Assembly: GCA_040902885.1 (NCBI GenBank)
Contig: JBBDWK010000096.1
Location: 1 to 64,000 of the forward strand
Source of the DNA: JBBDWK01 sp040902885
GTDB taxonomy: Bacteria; Acidobacteriota; Terriglobia; Bryobacterales; Bryobacteraceae
DNA: 64,000 nucleotides
Reading direction: 5' to 3'
Every line of letters begins with the position of its first letter. Within the stretch, counting starts at the first letter, position 1. A model generated the notes under the pieces. The model was given only the letters and a program-made list of their open reading frames with translations, was not told the origin of the DNA and did not search any database. This document shows positions 39,411 to 48,950 of the stretch, piece by piece. A program made the position numbers and the translations under genes.

Positions 39411-41886
39411 GTTCGAGCTTTTGGCGGTAATGTGCGAGCGCTTGGTCAAACATCTTCCGCGTGCGTGCCCGGTTGTCTCCCGGGCCAAAGTTATTGCGCT
39501 GCTCCAGGCTGTACCAGAGACGATCGATCCAACGGAGCATGAGTTCCAGGTCTTCACGCACGAGGACCGGCTGATCGCCGGCTCGGACGAAGATGGCTCC
39601 GGAGTGGGCGCGCGGTACGCTTCCAGTGACTCCGCGCGTCGGCTTCCCGCTGGCTCTCACCGCGAACCAGGAACTCCCATCCCCGCTCACATCTTTTTCG
39701 ATGCGCAGCGATCCCGCGCTCCCGTCCGCTTCCCGGCGCTCGATCACTCTGCCATTCTGGATGATTTCCGCCACGGTCAGCGAAGTCTGAGAAGTGAACT
39801 CCGCGGTGAGCCGCGCGGACCATGGCTGATCTGCCGGGACGCGAATTTCCGACCCGGGCGGCTGCCCGTTGATGGTGAAGGCGACCAGCGGGCCGTTCGT
39901 CACGAAAACGCGGCCCTCCCGATACCTCGCCAGCCAGCGGTCCCAGCTCATCGTGCTTCCGACCTCCACGTACTGCCGGGAGCCGCCGGGTATGCTGTTG
40001 ATCCCTCGCCAATTCGTAAAAACGTCCGTGCCCGCGCCCGGCAAAATCTTGAACCCTGAGTTGAGAAGGCTATACCAGATCTGGTAGGCCGGGTCGCCGT
40101 AAGGCAGCACGTCGATGGCGTCCATCGCTCCCAGCGCGGCGGTAACCGGAGCTTCCTTGGCGCCGAGCGCCGTATCGAAAACATCGTTCATGGAACCGCC
40201 GATGGGGTGGACGTAACTCACAAACCCGCCCTGCCGCCGCGCTTCCAGAGCGGCCATGGTATTTAAGGGAAAATCATACGGCGAGTTGCTTCCGATCACG
40301 CTCGTGTAGGACGGCGGCACCTGTTTCTTGAGATTCAAGAAAGCCATGTGGCCGAGCGGATCGCTATTGCGATACTCCTGATTCCAGTAGAGGATGTAGC
40401 GCGGCTTGGAGATGGGATCCGGCGCGCCGCGGAAAAACTCTTTGTCGTGGATGAAGGCGCCTTCGGCATTGGCCACGATCATATTGGCCGTATTCAAGTC
40501 TTCCGCCTCGAGCCATTCGAGCGATTGCTTCGGCCTCTGATAGTAGCTGCCGCCGTAGTTGGCATGGAAATGGTTTTCACCGGTGTACCAGCCGCGTTGA
40601 TACCAGTTGGTCCAACGCTCCATCTGGATGGTGACGGTGGTGGTCTCCCCGGCGCCTACGTCAACGGTCCGGTCCAGGATGCGGTACTCGACACCTTTGA
40701 GGGCGGTCAGCCGCAGCGTGCCTGCTGGCGCCACAAACTCGTCGTCTCCGCCGGCGATGAAGAACCCCTCACGCGGCGCGCCCGCCTCCAGAGCGTAGTA
40801 GAACATCGGCGATCCCGAGGGTCCATAGGCCTTTCCGTCGGCCGCGCGCACGTAGAGCCGCGCGGGACTCGGCGCGCCGGTTTCATCGAGCACTTTCACA
40901 CGCACCCGGCCCGAAGGCGAACGAAATTTCAGACCGCTGATGCGCACGTGCGTCTTCTCGCCGCCGGAAACCGGCATGAGGAAGATATCAATGTTTCCCA
41001 ACTGGTTGGAAACGTGCGCCACCCGTTGCCCATCGGGAGAAACGGCCGGCGAGAACTCATCGCGCGTCGTGTTGGTGATGGCTTCGGGTGAGCCGCCCTG
41101 CCGTCCGAGGCGATACAACTCGTAGTCCCCTTTCCCGTTCACCACGACTCCCGAGTAGACCACGCCCGAGCCGCTGGGCAGAGCCGATAACGAATGCAGC
41201 TTCACGATATCCTCGCTCCGATATCGCGTCAGCGGCAATTGCACCGAAATGGGCGGGCGTCCGGTTCGGATGGACCAGATCTGGGGCGCGTTCTCGCGCT
41301 GCGTCGCGAAGAACAGTTCATCCGCGGTGCGATTCCATGAAGCGTCCACCCAATTCGCCACGGGATTTCGCTGCGGCCGCTGCTGGAGTGGGGTGACCGT
41401 TCCGCCGTCAACCGGAATTTCATGCAACAACGATCCCGCGTTCGGCGCCAGCAATCCGCACGCCAGGCGGGAGCCATCCGGCGACCAGGTAAGCGTTCCG
41501 GCTATGGGGTAGGGAGTCGCAACAGCGCGCTCGCGTCCCGTCGCCACCTCTACAACTTTCAGTTGCCCGGAGATGTTCGGAATGCGTCCGGCCGGAGGAG
41601 GACCGCTTACGAATGCGATGAGATCGCCCTTCGGAGACCACGATGGATGTGCGTGGTAGCCGCTCGAATTGGTGACCTGCACGGCTTCACCGCCTTCGGG
41701 CGAAACCTGCCAGATACTGCCGAACATAGAGAAGGCCAGCCGGGAACCGTCGGGAGACCACGTGGGGTCGGTGGCGCCCCATGTGATGTCTTCAGAATCG
41801 GCGGCGGAGATGCCGGGGAATCGGTCGCGGAGAGCGAGTGCAACCAGAAGCAATCCGGCGAGCAGCGTGAGGAGACGCGGCAGCAT
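39400..41886 (-). CDS. exported CehA/McbA-type metallohydrolase fused to a PD40 propeller
   Basis: An 828-residue secreted protein. A signal-like helix (MLPRLLTLLAGLLLVALAL) is followed by TolB-type PD40 repeats (TDPTWSPDGSRLAF, HPSWSPKGDLIAF, LTWSPDGSRLAC, SPAVSPDGQRVAH; about 35-310). A beta domain comes next, then a PHP-like CehA domain with the metal motif GENHFHANYGG (about residue 430) and YVHPIGG (about 565). CehA hydrolyses carbaryl, but the native substrates of such fusions are unknown. ATG 41886 is preferred to an in-frame TTG at 41904. Stop overlaps the sialidase-like gene. Confidence 0.85.
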   Translation of the reverse strand: MLPRLLTLLAGLLLVALALRDRFPGISAADSEDITWGATDPTWSPDGSRLAFSMFGSIWQVSPEGGEAVQVTNSSGYHAHPSWSPKGDLIAFVSGPPPAGRIPNISGQLKVVEVATGRERAVATPYPIAGTLTWSPDGSRLACGLLAPNAGSLLHEIPVDGGTVTPLQQRPQRNPVANWVDASWNRTADELFFATQRENAPQIWSIRTGRPPISVQLPLTRYRSEDIVKLHSLSALPSGSGVVYSGVVVNGKGDYELYRLGRQGGSPEAITNTTRDEFSPAVSPDGQRVAHVSNQLGNIDIFLMPVSGGEKTHVRISGLKFRSPSGRVRVKVLDETGAPSPARLYVRAADGKAYGPSGSPMFYYALEAGAPREGFFIAGGDDEFVAPAGTLRLTALKGVEYRILDRTVDVGAGETTTVTIQMERWTNWYQRGWYTGENHFHANYGGSYYQRPKQSLEWLEAEDLNTANMIVANAEGAFIHDKEFFRGAPDPISKPRYILYWNQEYRNSDPLGHMAFLNLKKQVPPSYTSVIGSNSPYDFPLNTMAALEARRQGGFVSYVHPIGGSMNDVFDTALGAKEAPVTAALGAMDAIDVLPYGDPAYQIWYSLLNSGFKILPGAGTDVFTNWRGINSIPGGSRQYVEVGSTMSWDRWLARYREGRVFVTNGPLVAFTINGQPPGSEIRVPADQPWSARLTAEFTSQTSLTVAEIIQNGRVIERREADGSAGSLRIEKDVSGDGSSWFAVRASGKPTRGVTGSVPRAHSGAIFVRAGDQPVLVREDLELMLRWIDRLWYSLEQRNNFGPGDNRARTRKMFDQALAHYRQKLERAN

Positions 41887-41947
41887 GGCCGTAGTATACG
41901 GCAAGCGGTACTCTTAAGCGGCGCATGGTATTCTGGGTACGCAGGCC

Positions 41948-42307
41948 ATGAAGAGTCGCTGGGCAATATTGCTGCTTGTGGTGATGCCGCTGGTTCTCAC
42001 ACGGCCCCTCGACTGCCTTACGCCGCTGACGATGGACCAGAAGTCAGTTGAATGCTGTGCGAAAGGCCAGTGTTCGCCGGGTAGTGCCCAAGCAGACGAG
42101 TGCTGCCAGCAGTCTCCGCAAGCTGGCAAATACTTCCAAACGGCCTCGAAGGCCTCTATCGATGCCCCAGTGATGCTCCTTGTCGTCCATGGTTCGATCG
42201 ATGTTTTTCCTCAGTTTTTGTCAACTCTGAATTCCCTCGCTTTCGACCTGGCTTCAGTGCATGGGCCGCCAGGCTCAGGGACCCCACCGCTTCCTCTCCT
42301 GATCTAG
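41948..42307 (+). CDS. small exported Cys-rich protein heading the copper-efflux operon
   Basis: A 119-residue protein with a hydrophobic export signal (AILLLVVMPLVL), then cysteines at 23, 36, 37, 42, 52 and 53, giving two CC pairs about 15 residues apart. A second hydrophobic stretch (APVMLLVVHG) is near residue 75. The cysteine spacing and position ahead of cusCBA suggest periplasmic metal binding. No known family is recognised. The G+C content is lower than that of the upstream genes, as in the rest of the operon. Confidence 0.6.
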   Translation: MKSRWAILLLVVMPLVLTRPLDCLTPLTMDQKSVECCAKGQCSPGSAQADECCQQSPQAGKYFQTASKASIDAPVMLLVVHGSIDVFPQFLSTLNSLAFDLASVHGPPGSGTPPLPLLI

Positions 42308-42320
42308 CCCCTCCTCTACT

Positions 42321-42338
42321 CCGTGCGGTCACGCACGG
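42321..42338 (+). promoter_or_regulatory. hairpin between the Cys-rich gene and cusC
   Basis: Perfect 7-bp stem CCGTGCG/CGCACGG with loop GTCA, 13 bases after a stop and 50 before cusC. It might be an attenuator, an operator half or an RNA-processing site. No T-run follows immediately. Confidence 0.35.
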
Positions 42339-42387
42339 GCTCGTCTCTCATTCTCAGTTTTAACAGTCTATCGGTGGAGGTTTTTGC

Positions 42388-43665
42388 ATGTGGCGACATG
42401 TCGCCGTAGTGCCTTTATTTGTAGGGCTTGCCTTAGAGCCAGCCTATGGACAAGCGTCCGATCCCGAGAATCGTTCAGAGGCAGTCGGTCTTCGAGGTCT
42501 TGTCCGGGAATTGCTACAGAACAATCCCGAGATTCGCGCGGCGCGATTCCGCTATGAGGCAATCACCAAGCGGCCGACACAAGCCGGGACCCTGCCGGAT
42601 CCGAAGGTCACATTCGCGAACGTGGGCGTCGGGCATCCGCTATCGCGACTGAACGCAAGCGACTTTGCTTATTACGGCCTAGGCATTTCGCAAGAAGTGC
42701 CGTTCCCTGGGAAGCTGTCACTTGCCGCCGAAGAGGCGAGAAAGGAAGCCCAGAGCGCGGAGGCGGAGTACGAGGCTACCGTTCTGGATAAGATCGCGCA
42801 ACTGAAGCTGGCGTTTTACGACTGGTACTACCTGTCGAAAGCCCTCGAGATTACCCGGAAGAACCTGGATCTTCTCGACCGCTTTGAAAAGATTGCCCGC
42901 GCACGATACTCGGTCGGCAAAGGAATCCTGCCAGATGTACTGAAAGCCCAAGTGGAGTATTCCGGTTTGTCGCAACAGTTGGAGCTTTTGGAGCAAAGGC
43001 TCGCCACGGCCGAAACCCGCATTCAGACCCTGATCGAGAGACCAGTAGAAAAGCCGCTCGGCCGGCCGGCGGACGTCACGCTCTCGCCTCTCGAGATGAG
43101 TTTGGAATCGGTTCTCTCCGCTCTCGAAGAGAGCGCGCCGGAACTCCGCTCTAGGCAGTTCCTGATCGAGAGCAGAGCAGTGGGCGTGAACCGCGCAAGA
43201 AAAGAGTACCGTCCGGATTTCAATTTCAGCTTCCAATGGCAACGAACCGGGACCAGGTTCCCCGACTACTACATGGCCGTTGCCGAAGTGAAGCTGCCGG
43301 TCTACTTCTGGCGCAAACAGCGCTATGGCGTCGAGGAGGCAGTTGCCCGGCTTCGGGAGTCACGCGCGAACTATCGCACGGCTCAGCAGGACCTGGTCTT
43401 TACGGCCAAGGACCAATATCTGACCGCGAAGACGAGTGAACGAGTTTTGGATCTCTATCGGGCCGGCGTCATACCCCAAGCGAGCCTATCGCTCGAGTCC
43501 AACGTGGCCGCCTACGAGGTCGGCAACATCGATTTCTTAACTCTCTTGAACAGTATGACGACTCTCCTGAGTTTCGAGATGGAGTACTACGAGGAGCTGG
43601 CCAGGCACGAACAGGCGCTTGCACGGCTGGAGCCGCTTGTCGGCAGAGAGCTCACAACTTTCTAG
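42388..43665 (+). CDS. cusC: CusC/TolC-type outer-membrane efflux protein
   Basis: A 425-residue outer-membrane factor with a signal peptide (VVPLFVGLALEPAYG) and two OEP half-repeats made of long helices (AEEARKEAQSAEAEYEATV and the LARHEQALARLEPL closing helix) separated by short beta segments. It would form the trimeric tunnel that takes metal ions out from the CusBA pump. AGGTTTTTGC with GGAGG provides the ribosome binding site. The adaptor gene begins 11 bases after the stop. Confidence 0.9.
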   Translation: MWRHVAVVPLFVGLALEPAYGQASDPENRSEAVGLRGLVRELLQNNPEIRAARFRYEAITKRPTQAGTLPDPKVTFANVGVGHPLSRLNASDFAYYGLGISQEVPFPGKLSLAAEEARKEAQSAEAEYEATVLDKIAQLKLAFYDWYYLSKALEITRKNLDLLDRFEKIARARYSVGKGILPDVLKAQVEYSGLSQQLELLEQRLATAETRIQTLIERPVEKPLGRPADVTLSPLEMSLESVLSALEESAPELRSRQFLIESRAVGVNRARKEYRPDFNFSFQWQRTGTRFPDYYMAVAEVKLPVYFWRKQRYGVEEAVARLRESRANYRTAQQDLVFTAKDQYLTAKTSERVLDLYRAGVIPQASLSLESNVAAYEVGNIDFLTLLNSMTTLLSFEMEYYEELARHEQALARLEPLVGRELTTF

Positions 43666-43676
43666 GACGATTTGCC

Positions 43677-45371
43677 ATGGAGCCCGTAAATAAGGATTCG
43701 ATAGAAGTGGCGGAAAACGCGAAGCCGAGCGAAAGGTCCCCTAAACGAAGGCGGGTGCTGCTCGTGCTTGCCGTGTTGCTCGCCGTCGCTATTGGGTTCG
43801 CCATTTACAGACAGTCGAATGCCTCAGGAAGGGTAGAGGAGACTTCCACACAGGCCTCTCAAGATGTCTACTACTGCCCGATGCACCCTCAGCAGCGATC
43901 CGGCAGGCCGGGCAACTGCCCGATCTGCAGTATGAAGCTGGTCAAGATGGAGACATCCGCCGAGGGGCAGACCCCGATGGCTGGCATGGAGACGGAAACC
44001 GCGGGAGCACCCACCGCGAACGCCATCTACATCGCCCCGGAGAAGCGGCAACTGATCGGCGTGAATTCCGTGCCCGCGGAACTCCGGCGCTTGCAGAAGG
44101 AGATCCGCACGGTAGGCAAGATTGGCTACGACGAAACCAGGATCACGCACATCCACACGAAGTTTTCGGGCTACATCGAAGAGGTCTTCGTTGACTTCAT
44201 AGGCCAATCCGTCAAAAGAGGCCAGCCGCTGTTCACCATTTACAGTCCCGAGCTGGTTGCCACACAGGAAGAGTACCTGCTTGCGATGAAGTCCCGCCAA
44301 ATCCTCGGAGACAGCCCGATTGAGGCCGTTTCGGCGGGCGCGCGCAATCTTGTGGGAGCGGCTCGGCGACGGCTTCGGTTGTGGGACATCAGCGAACGGG
44401 AGATCGAGAGCCTCGAACGGACGGGTGAAGTGAAGCGGGCGCTCACAATCTATTCTCCCGTTAGCGGCGTAGTGACGCAGCGCGCCGCCTACCATCACGG
44501 CAAGTACGTCACCCCGGAAACGGAGCTCTACGCCATCGTCGATCTCTCATCAGTTTGGGCCTTAGGAGAGGTTTATGAACGCGACCTGCCTTACGTCGGC
44601 TTGGGGCAGACCGCCCGAGTTGAATTCCCTTACACGTCGGACATGCCGAACCGCTCCGGCAAGGTGGTCTTCGTTTCTCCGACGTTGAAACCGGAAACAC
44701 GCACCGTCGAGGTGCGCCTGGAATTCCCCAATCCGAACCTCAAGCTCCGGCCGGATATGTTCGTGAATTTCCGCCTTTGGAAGGACCTCGGCCGCCACTT
44801 GGCTGTGCCGGTTGATGCCGTGTTGCAGACGGGCACGGAACAGTACGTGTTCGTCGACTTGGGCGAAGGTTACTTCGAGCCGCGCCCGGTGCGGCTCGGG
44901 GCAGAGGCCGACGGTTACTATGCGATCGAAAGCGGCTTACAGGTTGGCGAACTTGTCGTGACGGCAGCCAACTTCATTTTGGATTCCGAAAGCCGGCTAA
45001 AGGGCGTGTTCGAAAACATGGGTAAGCCTTCGCCGGTTTCTCCGGGCCAAGCTGGAGCGCCAAAGCAGAATCTTTCCATCGAAGTCCTGGAGCCGAAAAC
45101 AGCGAAGGTTGGGGCGAACCGGATCCGCGTGGCCGTAAAGGATTCGTCGGGCAAGCCTGTCGAAAACGCGGACGTCCAGGTGCGGCTGTTCATGCCCCAG
45201 ATGGGAAGCATGCCTCCGATGACGTCAACGGCTTCCCCGCAACACGCGGGGAAGGGGGTGTATCAGGGCACAATCGACTTCCAAATGGCCTGGACGTGGG
45301 CGACGACCATTACTGTTCGAAGGGATGGCCAGGTCATGGACTCGCTCCAGACGACCATCACGGCACGCTAG
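43677..45371 (+). CDS. cusB: CusB-type periplasmic adaptor with metal-binding head and YtkA-like tail
   Basis: A 564-residue RND adaptor. Membrane helix at about 26-44, then a heavy-metal-binding segment (YYCPMHP at 66-71, C81, C84, M86) typical of copper/silver adaptors. The hairpin, lipoyl and beta-barrel parts follow (FSGYIEEVFVDFIGQSVKRGQ, YSPVSGVVTQR, VWALGEVYERDL). After the MP domain, residues about 460-564 are an immunoglobulin-like YtkA/FixH-type domain (VRLFMPQMGSMPPM, GVYQGTIDFQMAW) with methionines suited to copper. This fusion is longer than E. coli CusB (407 aa). Confidence 0.9.
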   Translation: MEPVNKDSIEVAENAKPSERSPKRRRVLLVLAVLLAVAIGFAIYRQSNASGRVEETSTQASQDVYYCPMHPQQRSGRPGNCPICSMKLVKMETSAEGQTPMAGMETETAGAPTANAIYIAPEKRQLIGVNSVPAELRRLQKEIRTVGKIGYDETRITHIHTKFSGYIEEVFVDFIGQSVKRGQPLFTIYSPELVATQEEYLLAMKSRQILGDSPIEAVSAGARNLVGAARRRLRLWDISEREIESLERTGEVKRALTIYSPVSGVVTQRAAYHHGKYVTPETELYAIVDLSSVWALGEVYERDLPYVGLGQTARVEFPYTSDMPNRSGKVVFVSPTLKPETRTVEVRLEFPNPNLKLRPDMFVNFRLWKDLGRHLAVPVDAVLQTGTEQYVFVDLGEGYFEPRPVRLGAEADGYYAIESGLQVGELVVTAANFILDSESRLKGVFENMGKPSPVSPGQAGAPKQNLSIEVLEPKTAKVGANRIRVAVKDSSGKPVENADVQVRLFMPQMGSMPPMTSTASPQHAGKGVYQGTIDFQMAWTWATTITVRRDGQVMDSLQTTITAR

Positions 45372-45380
45372 GACATCGGG

Positions 45381-48300
45381 ATGATCAATCGGCTTATCGA
45401 ATATTGTGCTACACACCGCGCCTTGGTGATCATCTTCACCGCCGTGCTCGTGACGGCCGGCATCTGGTCGATGCTCCACATTCCGCTCGACGCGATTCCG
45501 GACCTCTCGGATCCGCAGGTGATCATCTACACCGAATGGCCGGGCCGCAGTCCGAACCTGGTGGAAGACCAGATCACTTACCCAATCGTTTCGGCGATGC
45601 TGTCAGCGCCGAATGTCAGCGTGGTCAGAGGCATCTCGGACTACGGCTTCTCCTATGTTTACGTTATCTTCGACGAGGGCACGGACATCTACTGGGGCCG
45701 GAGCCGCGCGCTGGAGTACATGAGCAAGTTCAGCGGCAAGCTTCCCGAGGGAGTGTCGCCCACACTCGGTCCGGACGCCACGGGCGTCGGCTGGGCGTTC
45801 GAGTATGCTCTGGTCGACAAAACCGGAAACAACAACCTGGCGCAGCTTCGTTCCTTCAACGACTGGTACATGCGGTATTGGCTGGAGAGCGTCCCTGGTG
45901 TCGCGGAAGTAGCGGTCGTCGGAGGTTTTGTAAAGCAATACCAGGTAAACGTCGACCCAAACAAACTTCTCGGCTACAAGATCTCCATGCACTCCATCAT
46001 CGACGTGATTCGGAACAGCAACAAAGAGGTGGGCGGCCGGGTTGTGGAGTTCAGCGGCAAGGAATATCTGGTGCGCGGACGAGGCTACGTCCAGTCCGTC
46101 GACGACATCCAAGGTCTGCCCATTGGCACGGATGGCAACGGCACGCCCATTACGGTTCGCGATGTGGCTCGCGTCGAACTGGGGCCGGACATGAGGCGCG
46201 GCGTCGCGGAGCTGAATGGAGAGGGAGAAGTGACCGGCGGAATCGTTGTGGTCCGTTACGGCGAAAACGTGATGGACGTCATCGGCCGCGTCAAGCAGAA
46301 GATCGATGAGACGAAGGCCGGACTGCCGGAGGGAGCCGAGGTTGTCATTACGTACGATCGCTCCGATCTGATTCAGCGTTCAATCGACACGCTGACACTT
46401 ACGCTGATCGAAGAAATGGCTATCGTCAGCGGCGTCATTCTGATCTTCCTGTGGCACATACCAAGCGCCATCATTCCGATCATTACGATCCCGATCGCGA
46501 TTATTATCTCCTTTATTCCTATGTATGGCTCCGGCGTCACGGCGAACATCATGTCGCTCGGAGGAATCGCCATCGCGATCGGCGCCATGGTCGATGCGTC
46601 CATTGTGGTTGTGGAGCAGACGCACAAGAAGCTCGAGCATTGGCAAGCGGAGGGCCGTCCGGGCAGCGGAACTCGTGTAGTGATCGACGCCGTGAAAGAG
46701 GTCGCGGGACCGAGCTTCTTCGCGCTCCTGGTGATTGCGGTCTCATTTATGCCGATCTTTGCGCTGCAGTACCAGGAAGGAAGGCTCTTCAAACCGCTCG
46801 CGTTCACTAAGAACTTCTCGATTACAATCGCCGCGGTGCTGGCCATCACGCTCGATCCCGCGATGCGATTGTTGTTCATGCGGACGGCGGAATTCGGTTT
46901 TCGTCCACGGTGGCTGTCAAAGGTCGCCAATGCAGTCCTGGTCGGAAAGATTCACAGCGAGGAAAACCACCCGATCAGCCGGCCTCTGATGCGGATCTAT
47001 CATCCGGTGGTACGGTTCGTTCTCGCAAACCGCTGGCTGGTAATCGTGGTGGCGATCGCTCTCGTCCTGGTCACCATTCCTGTCTATAGCCGGTTAGGGT
47101 CGGAATTCATGCCTCCGCTGAATGAAGGCAGTATCCTCTACATGCCGATTACGCTGCCTGGCATCTCAGTGACGGAAGCTACCAAGTACCTGCACATACA
47201 GGACAAGCTGCTGGCGCAGTTTCCTGAAGTTCGGACCGTATTTGGCAAGATCGGCAAGGCGGAAACAGCAACGGATCCGGCTCCCATGAGCATGGTCGAA
47301 ACGACGGTGGTCCTCAAGCCCGAGAAAGAGTGGAGACAAGTCCACACGGAGCGCTGGTATTCGGATTGGGCGCCGGAATTTCTGAAGGCGCCGCTCAGGA
47401 AGATCTGGCCGGAGGAGCAGCCGATCGGTTGGGAGCAGTTGATCGAGGAGATGGACAAGGCGGTCCAGATCCCGTCGTTTGCCAACGCCTGGCTGTTCCC
47501 GATCCGGACCCGCATCGATATGATCACAACCGGTATTCGCACGCCGGTGGGAATAAAAGTTCTCGGACCGGACCTCAAGATCATCGAGAAGATTGGGCTG
47601 GAGGTTGAGCGCGCCCTGCAAGAGGTTGCGGGCACCCGAAGCGCATTCTTCGAACGCGTAACCGGAGGCTACTACATCGACTTTCAGGTCCGCCGTGAAG
47701 AAGCGGCCCGGTATGGGCTCTCCGTGGGAGCCGTGCAGGATATCATCGAATCGGCAATCGGTGGGGCGACGGTTACGACAACGGTTGAGGGAAGAGAGCG
47801 CTATCCGGTTAACGTCCGCTACTCACGCGATTTCCGTCAGAGCCTGCCGGCCTTAGCGCGAGTTCTGGTTTCCACACCGAATGGAGCGCAAGTACCGATC
47901 ACCCAACTGGCCGACATCACCCTTAGCACTGGCCCATCGATGATCAAGAACGAAGAGGGGTTTCTGGCGGGGTTCGTGTATGTCGACGTGGCGGGCCGGG
48001 ACATGGGGCGGTACGTGGAAGATGCCAAGCGGGCCGTGGAAAGCGCGGTTCAACTGCCACCCGGGTACCATCTGAGCTGGAGCGGGCAGTACGAGTACAT
48101 GCAGCGCGTTGTGGAACGGCTCTGGATTGTCGTGCCGATTACGCTGTTCATCGTCTTCATCCTGCTGTATCTGAATACCAACTCGATGGTCAAGACCATG
48201 ATCATCCTGCTGGCAGTGCCCTTCTCGGCGATCGGGGCGATCTGGTTCCTCTATATCCTGGACTACAACATGAGCATTGCAGTGTGGGTCGGCCTCATTG

Positions 48301-48650
48301 CGCTGCTCGGAGTGGATGCGGAGACCGCCGTATTCATGCTGCTCTATCTCGATTTGGCGTACGACGAGCGCAAGGCCAGGGGACAAATGCGCAGCATGAC
48401 CGACCTCCACGAAGCAATCGAGGATGGCGCGGTGAAACGCCTGCGGCCGAAGGTAATGACGGTCGCGGTGATGTTCATGGGACTGATACCGATCATGTGG
48501 TCAACGGGTGCCGGCTCGGATGTAATGCGCCGGATCGCCGCGCCCATGATCGGTGGAATCTTCACGTCGTTCCTTCTCGAGCTTCTGGTTTATCCGGCGA
48601 TTTACCGGATCTGGAGGGGGCGGGAAATCCGACGACTGTCAGCGTTATGA
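45381..48650 (+). CDS. cusA: CusA-type heavy-metal RND efflux pump
   Basis: A 1089-residue inner-membrane RND transporter of the heavy-metal (HME) class, slightly longer than E. coli CusA (1047). N-terminal helix 1 is followed by the periplasmic SDPQVIIYTEWPGRSPN motif of this class, and the TM4 region GGIAIAIGAMVDASIVVVEQ carries the HME-type proton-relay acid. The C-terminal half repeats the topology with GLIALLGVDAETAVFMLLYL. It starts 9 bases after the adaptor gene, so the three form one pump for Cu(I)/Ag(I) by analogy. Confidence 0.93.
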   Translation: MINRLIEYCATHRALVIIFTAVLVTAGIWSMLHIPLDAIPDLSDPQVIIYTEWPGRSPNLVEDQITYPIVSAMLSAPNVSVVRGISDYGFSYVYVIFDEGTDIYWGRSRALEYMSKFSGKLPEGVSPTLGPDATGVGWAFEYALVDKTGNNNLAQLRSFNDWYMRYWLESVPGVAEVAVVGGFVKQYQVNVDPNKLLGYKISMHSIIDVIRNSNKEVGGRVVEFSGKEYLVRGRGYVQSVDDIQGLPIGTDGNGTPITVRDVARVELGPDMRRGVAELNGEGEVTGGIVVVRYGENVMDVIGRVKQKIDETKAGLPEGAEVVITYDRSDLIQRSIDTLTLTLIEEMAIVSGVILIFLWHIPSAIIPIITIPIAIIISFIPMYGSGVTANIMSLGGIAIAIGAMVDASIVVVEQTHKKLEHWQAEGRPGSGTRVVIDAVKEVAGPSFFALLVIAVSFMPIFALQYQEGRLFKPLAFTKNFSITIAAVLAITLDPAMRLLFMRTAEFGFRPRWLSKVANAVLVGKIHSEENHPISRPLMRIYHPVVRFVLANRWLVIVVAIALVLVTIPVYSRLGSEFMPPLNEGSILYMPITLPGISVTEATKYLHIQDKLLAQFPEVRTVFGKIGKAETATDPAPMSMVETTVVLKPEKEWRQVHTERWYSDWAPEFLKAPLRKIWPEEQPIGWEQLIEEMDKAVQIPSFANAWLFPIRTRIDMITTGIRTPVGIKVLGPDLKIIEKIGLEVERALQEVAGTRSAFFERVTGGYYIDFQVRREEAARYGLSVGAVQDIIESAIGGATVTTTVEGRERYPVNVRYSRDFRQSLPALARVLVSTPNGAQVPITQLADITLSTGPSMIKNEEGFLAGFVYVDVAGRDMGRYVEDAKRAVESAVQLPPGYHLSWSGQYEYMQRVVERLWIVVPITLFIVFILLYLNTNSMVKTMIILLAVPFSAIGAIWFLYILDYNMSIAVWVGLIALLGVDAETAVFMLLYLDLAYDERKARGQMRSMTDLHEAIEDGAVKRLRPKVMTVAVMFMGLIPIMWSTGAGSDVMRRIAAPMIGGIFTSFLLELLVYPAIYRIWRGREIRRLSAL

Positions 48651-48676
48651 ATATGAATCCATTTGGAGAACTCACT

Positions 48677-48946
48677 ATGAAATACAAAAAAAGAATGCTT
48701 TTGTTTTTTTCGGCCGCGGTGATGGCCGGCGGTCTGGCTGCCATCGCTCCATCGGTAAGCCTCGCTAACCAAAAGAAGACCGAGGCCAGGCAGGTCAAAG
48801 ACCCGGTCTGCTCCATGATGGTGGACCCGAAGACCGCCGAGAAGGCCGTCTACAAGGGCAAGTCCTATTATTTCTGCAGCAGGGAGGAAAAGGAGCAGTT
48901 CGAAAAGTCTCCGGAAAAATACGCCGGTCAAGTGGAGAAGAAATGA
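48677..48946 (+). CDS. exported YHS-domain metal-binding protein
   Basis: An 89-residue protein: a signal peptide (about 1-30) followed by one YHS domain with C45 in KDPVCSMMVD and C67 in SYYFCSREEKEQF. YHS domains bind heavy metals and often accompany copper pumps as separate proteins or as part of P-type ATPases. ATG 48677 is chosen because GGAG lies 8 bases ahead, though an in-frame ATG at 48647 overlaps the cusA stop. Probably a periplasmic copper-carrying accessory. Confidence 0.85.
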   Translation: MKYKKRMLLFFSAAVMAGGLAAIAPSVSLANQKKTEARQVKDPVCSMMVDPKTAEKAVYKGKSYYFCSREEKEQFEKSPEKYAGQVEKK

Positions 48947-48950
48947 TCGA

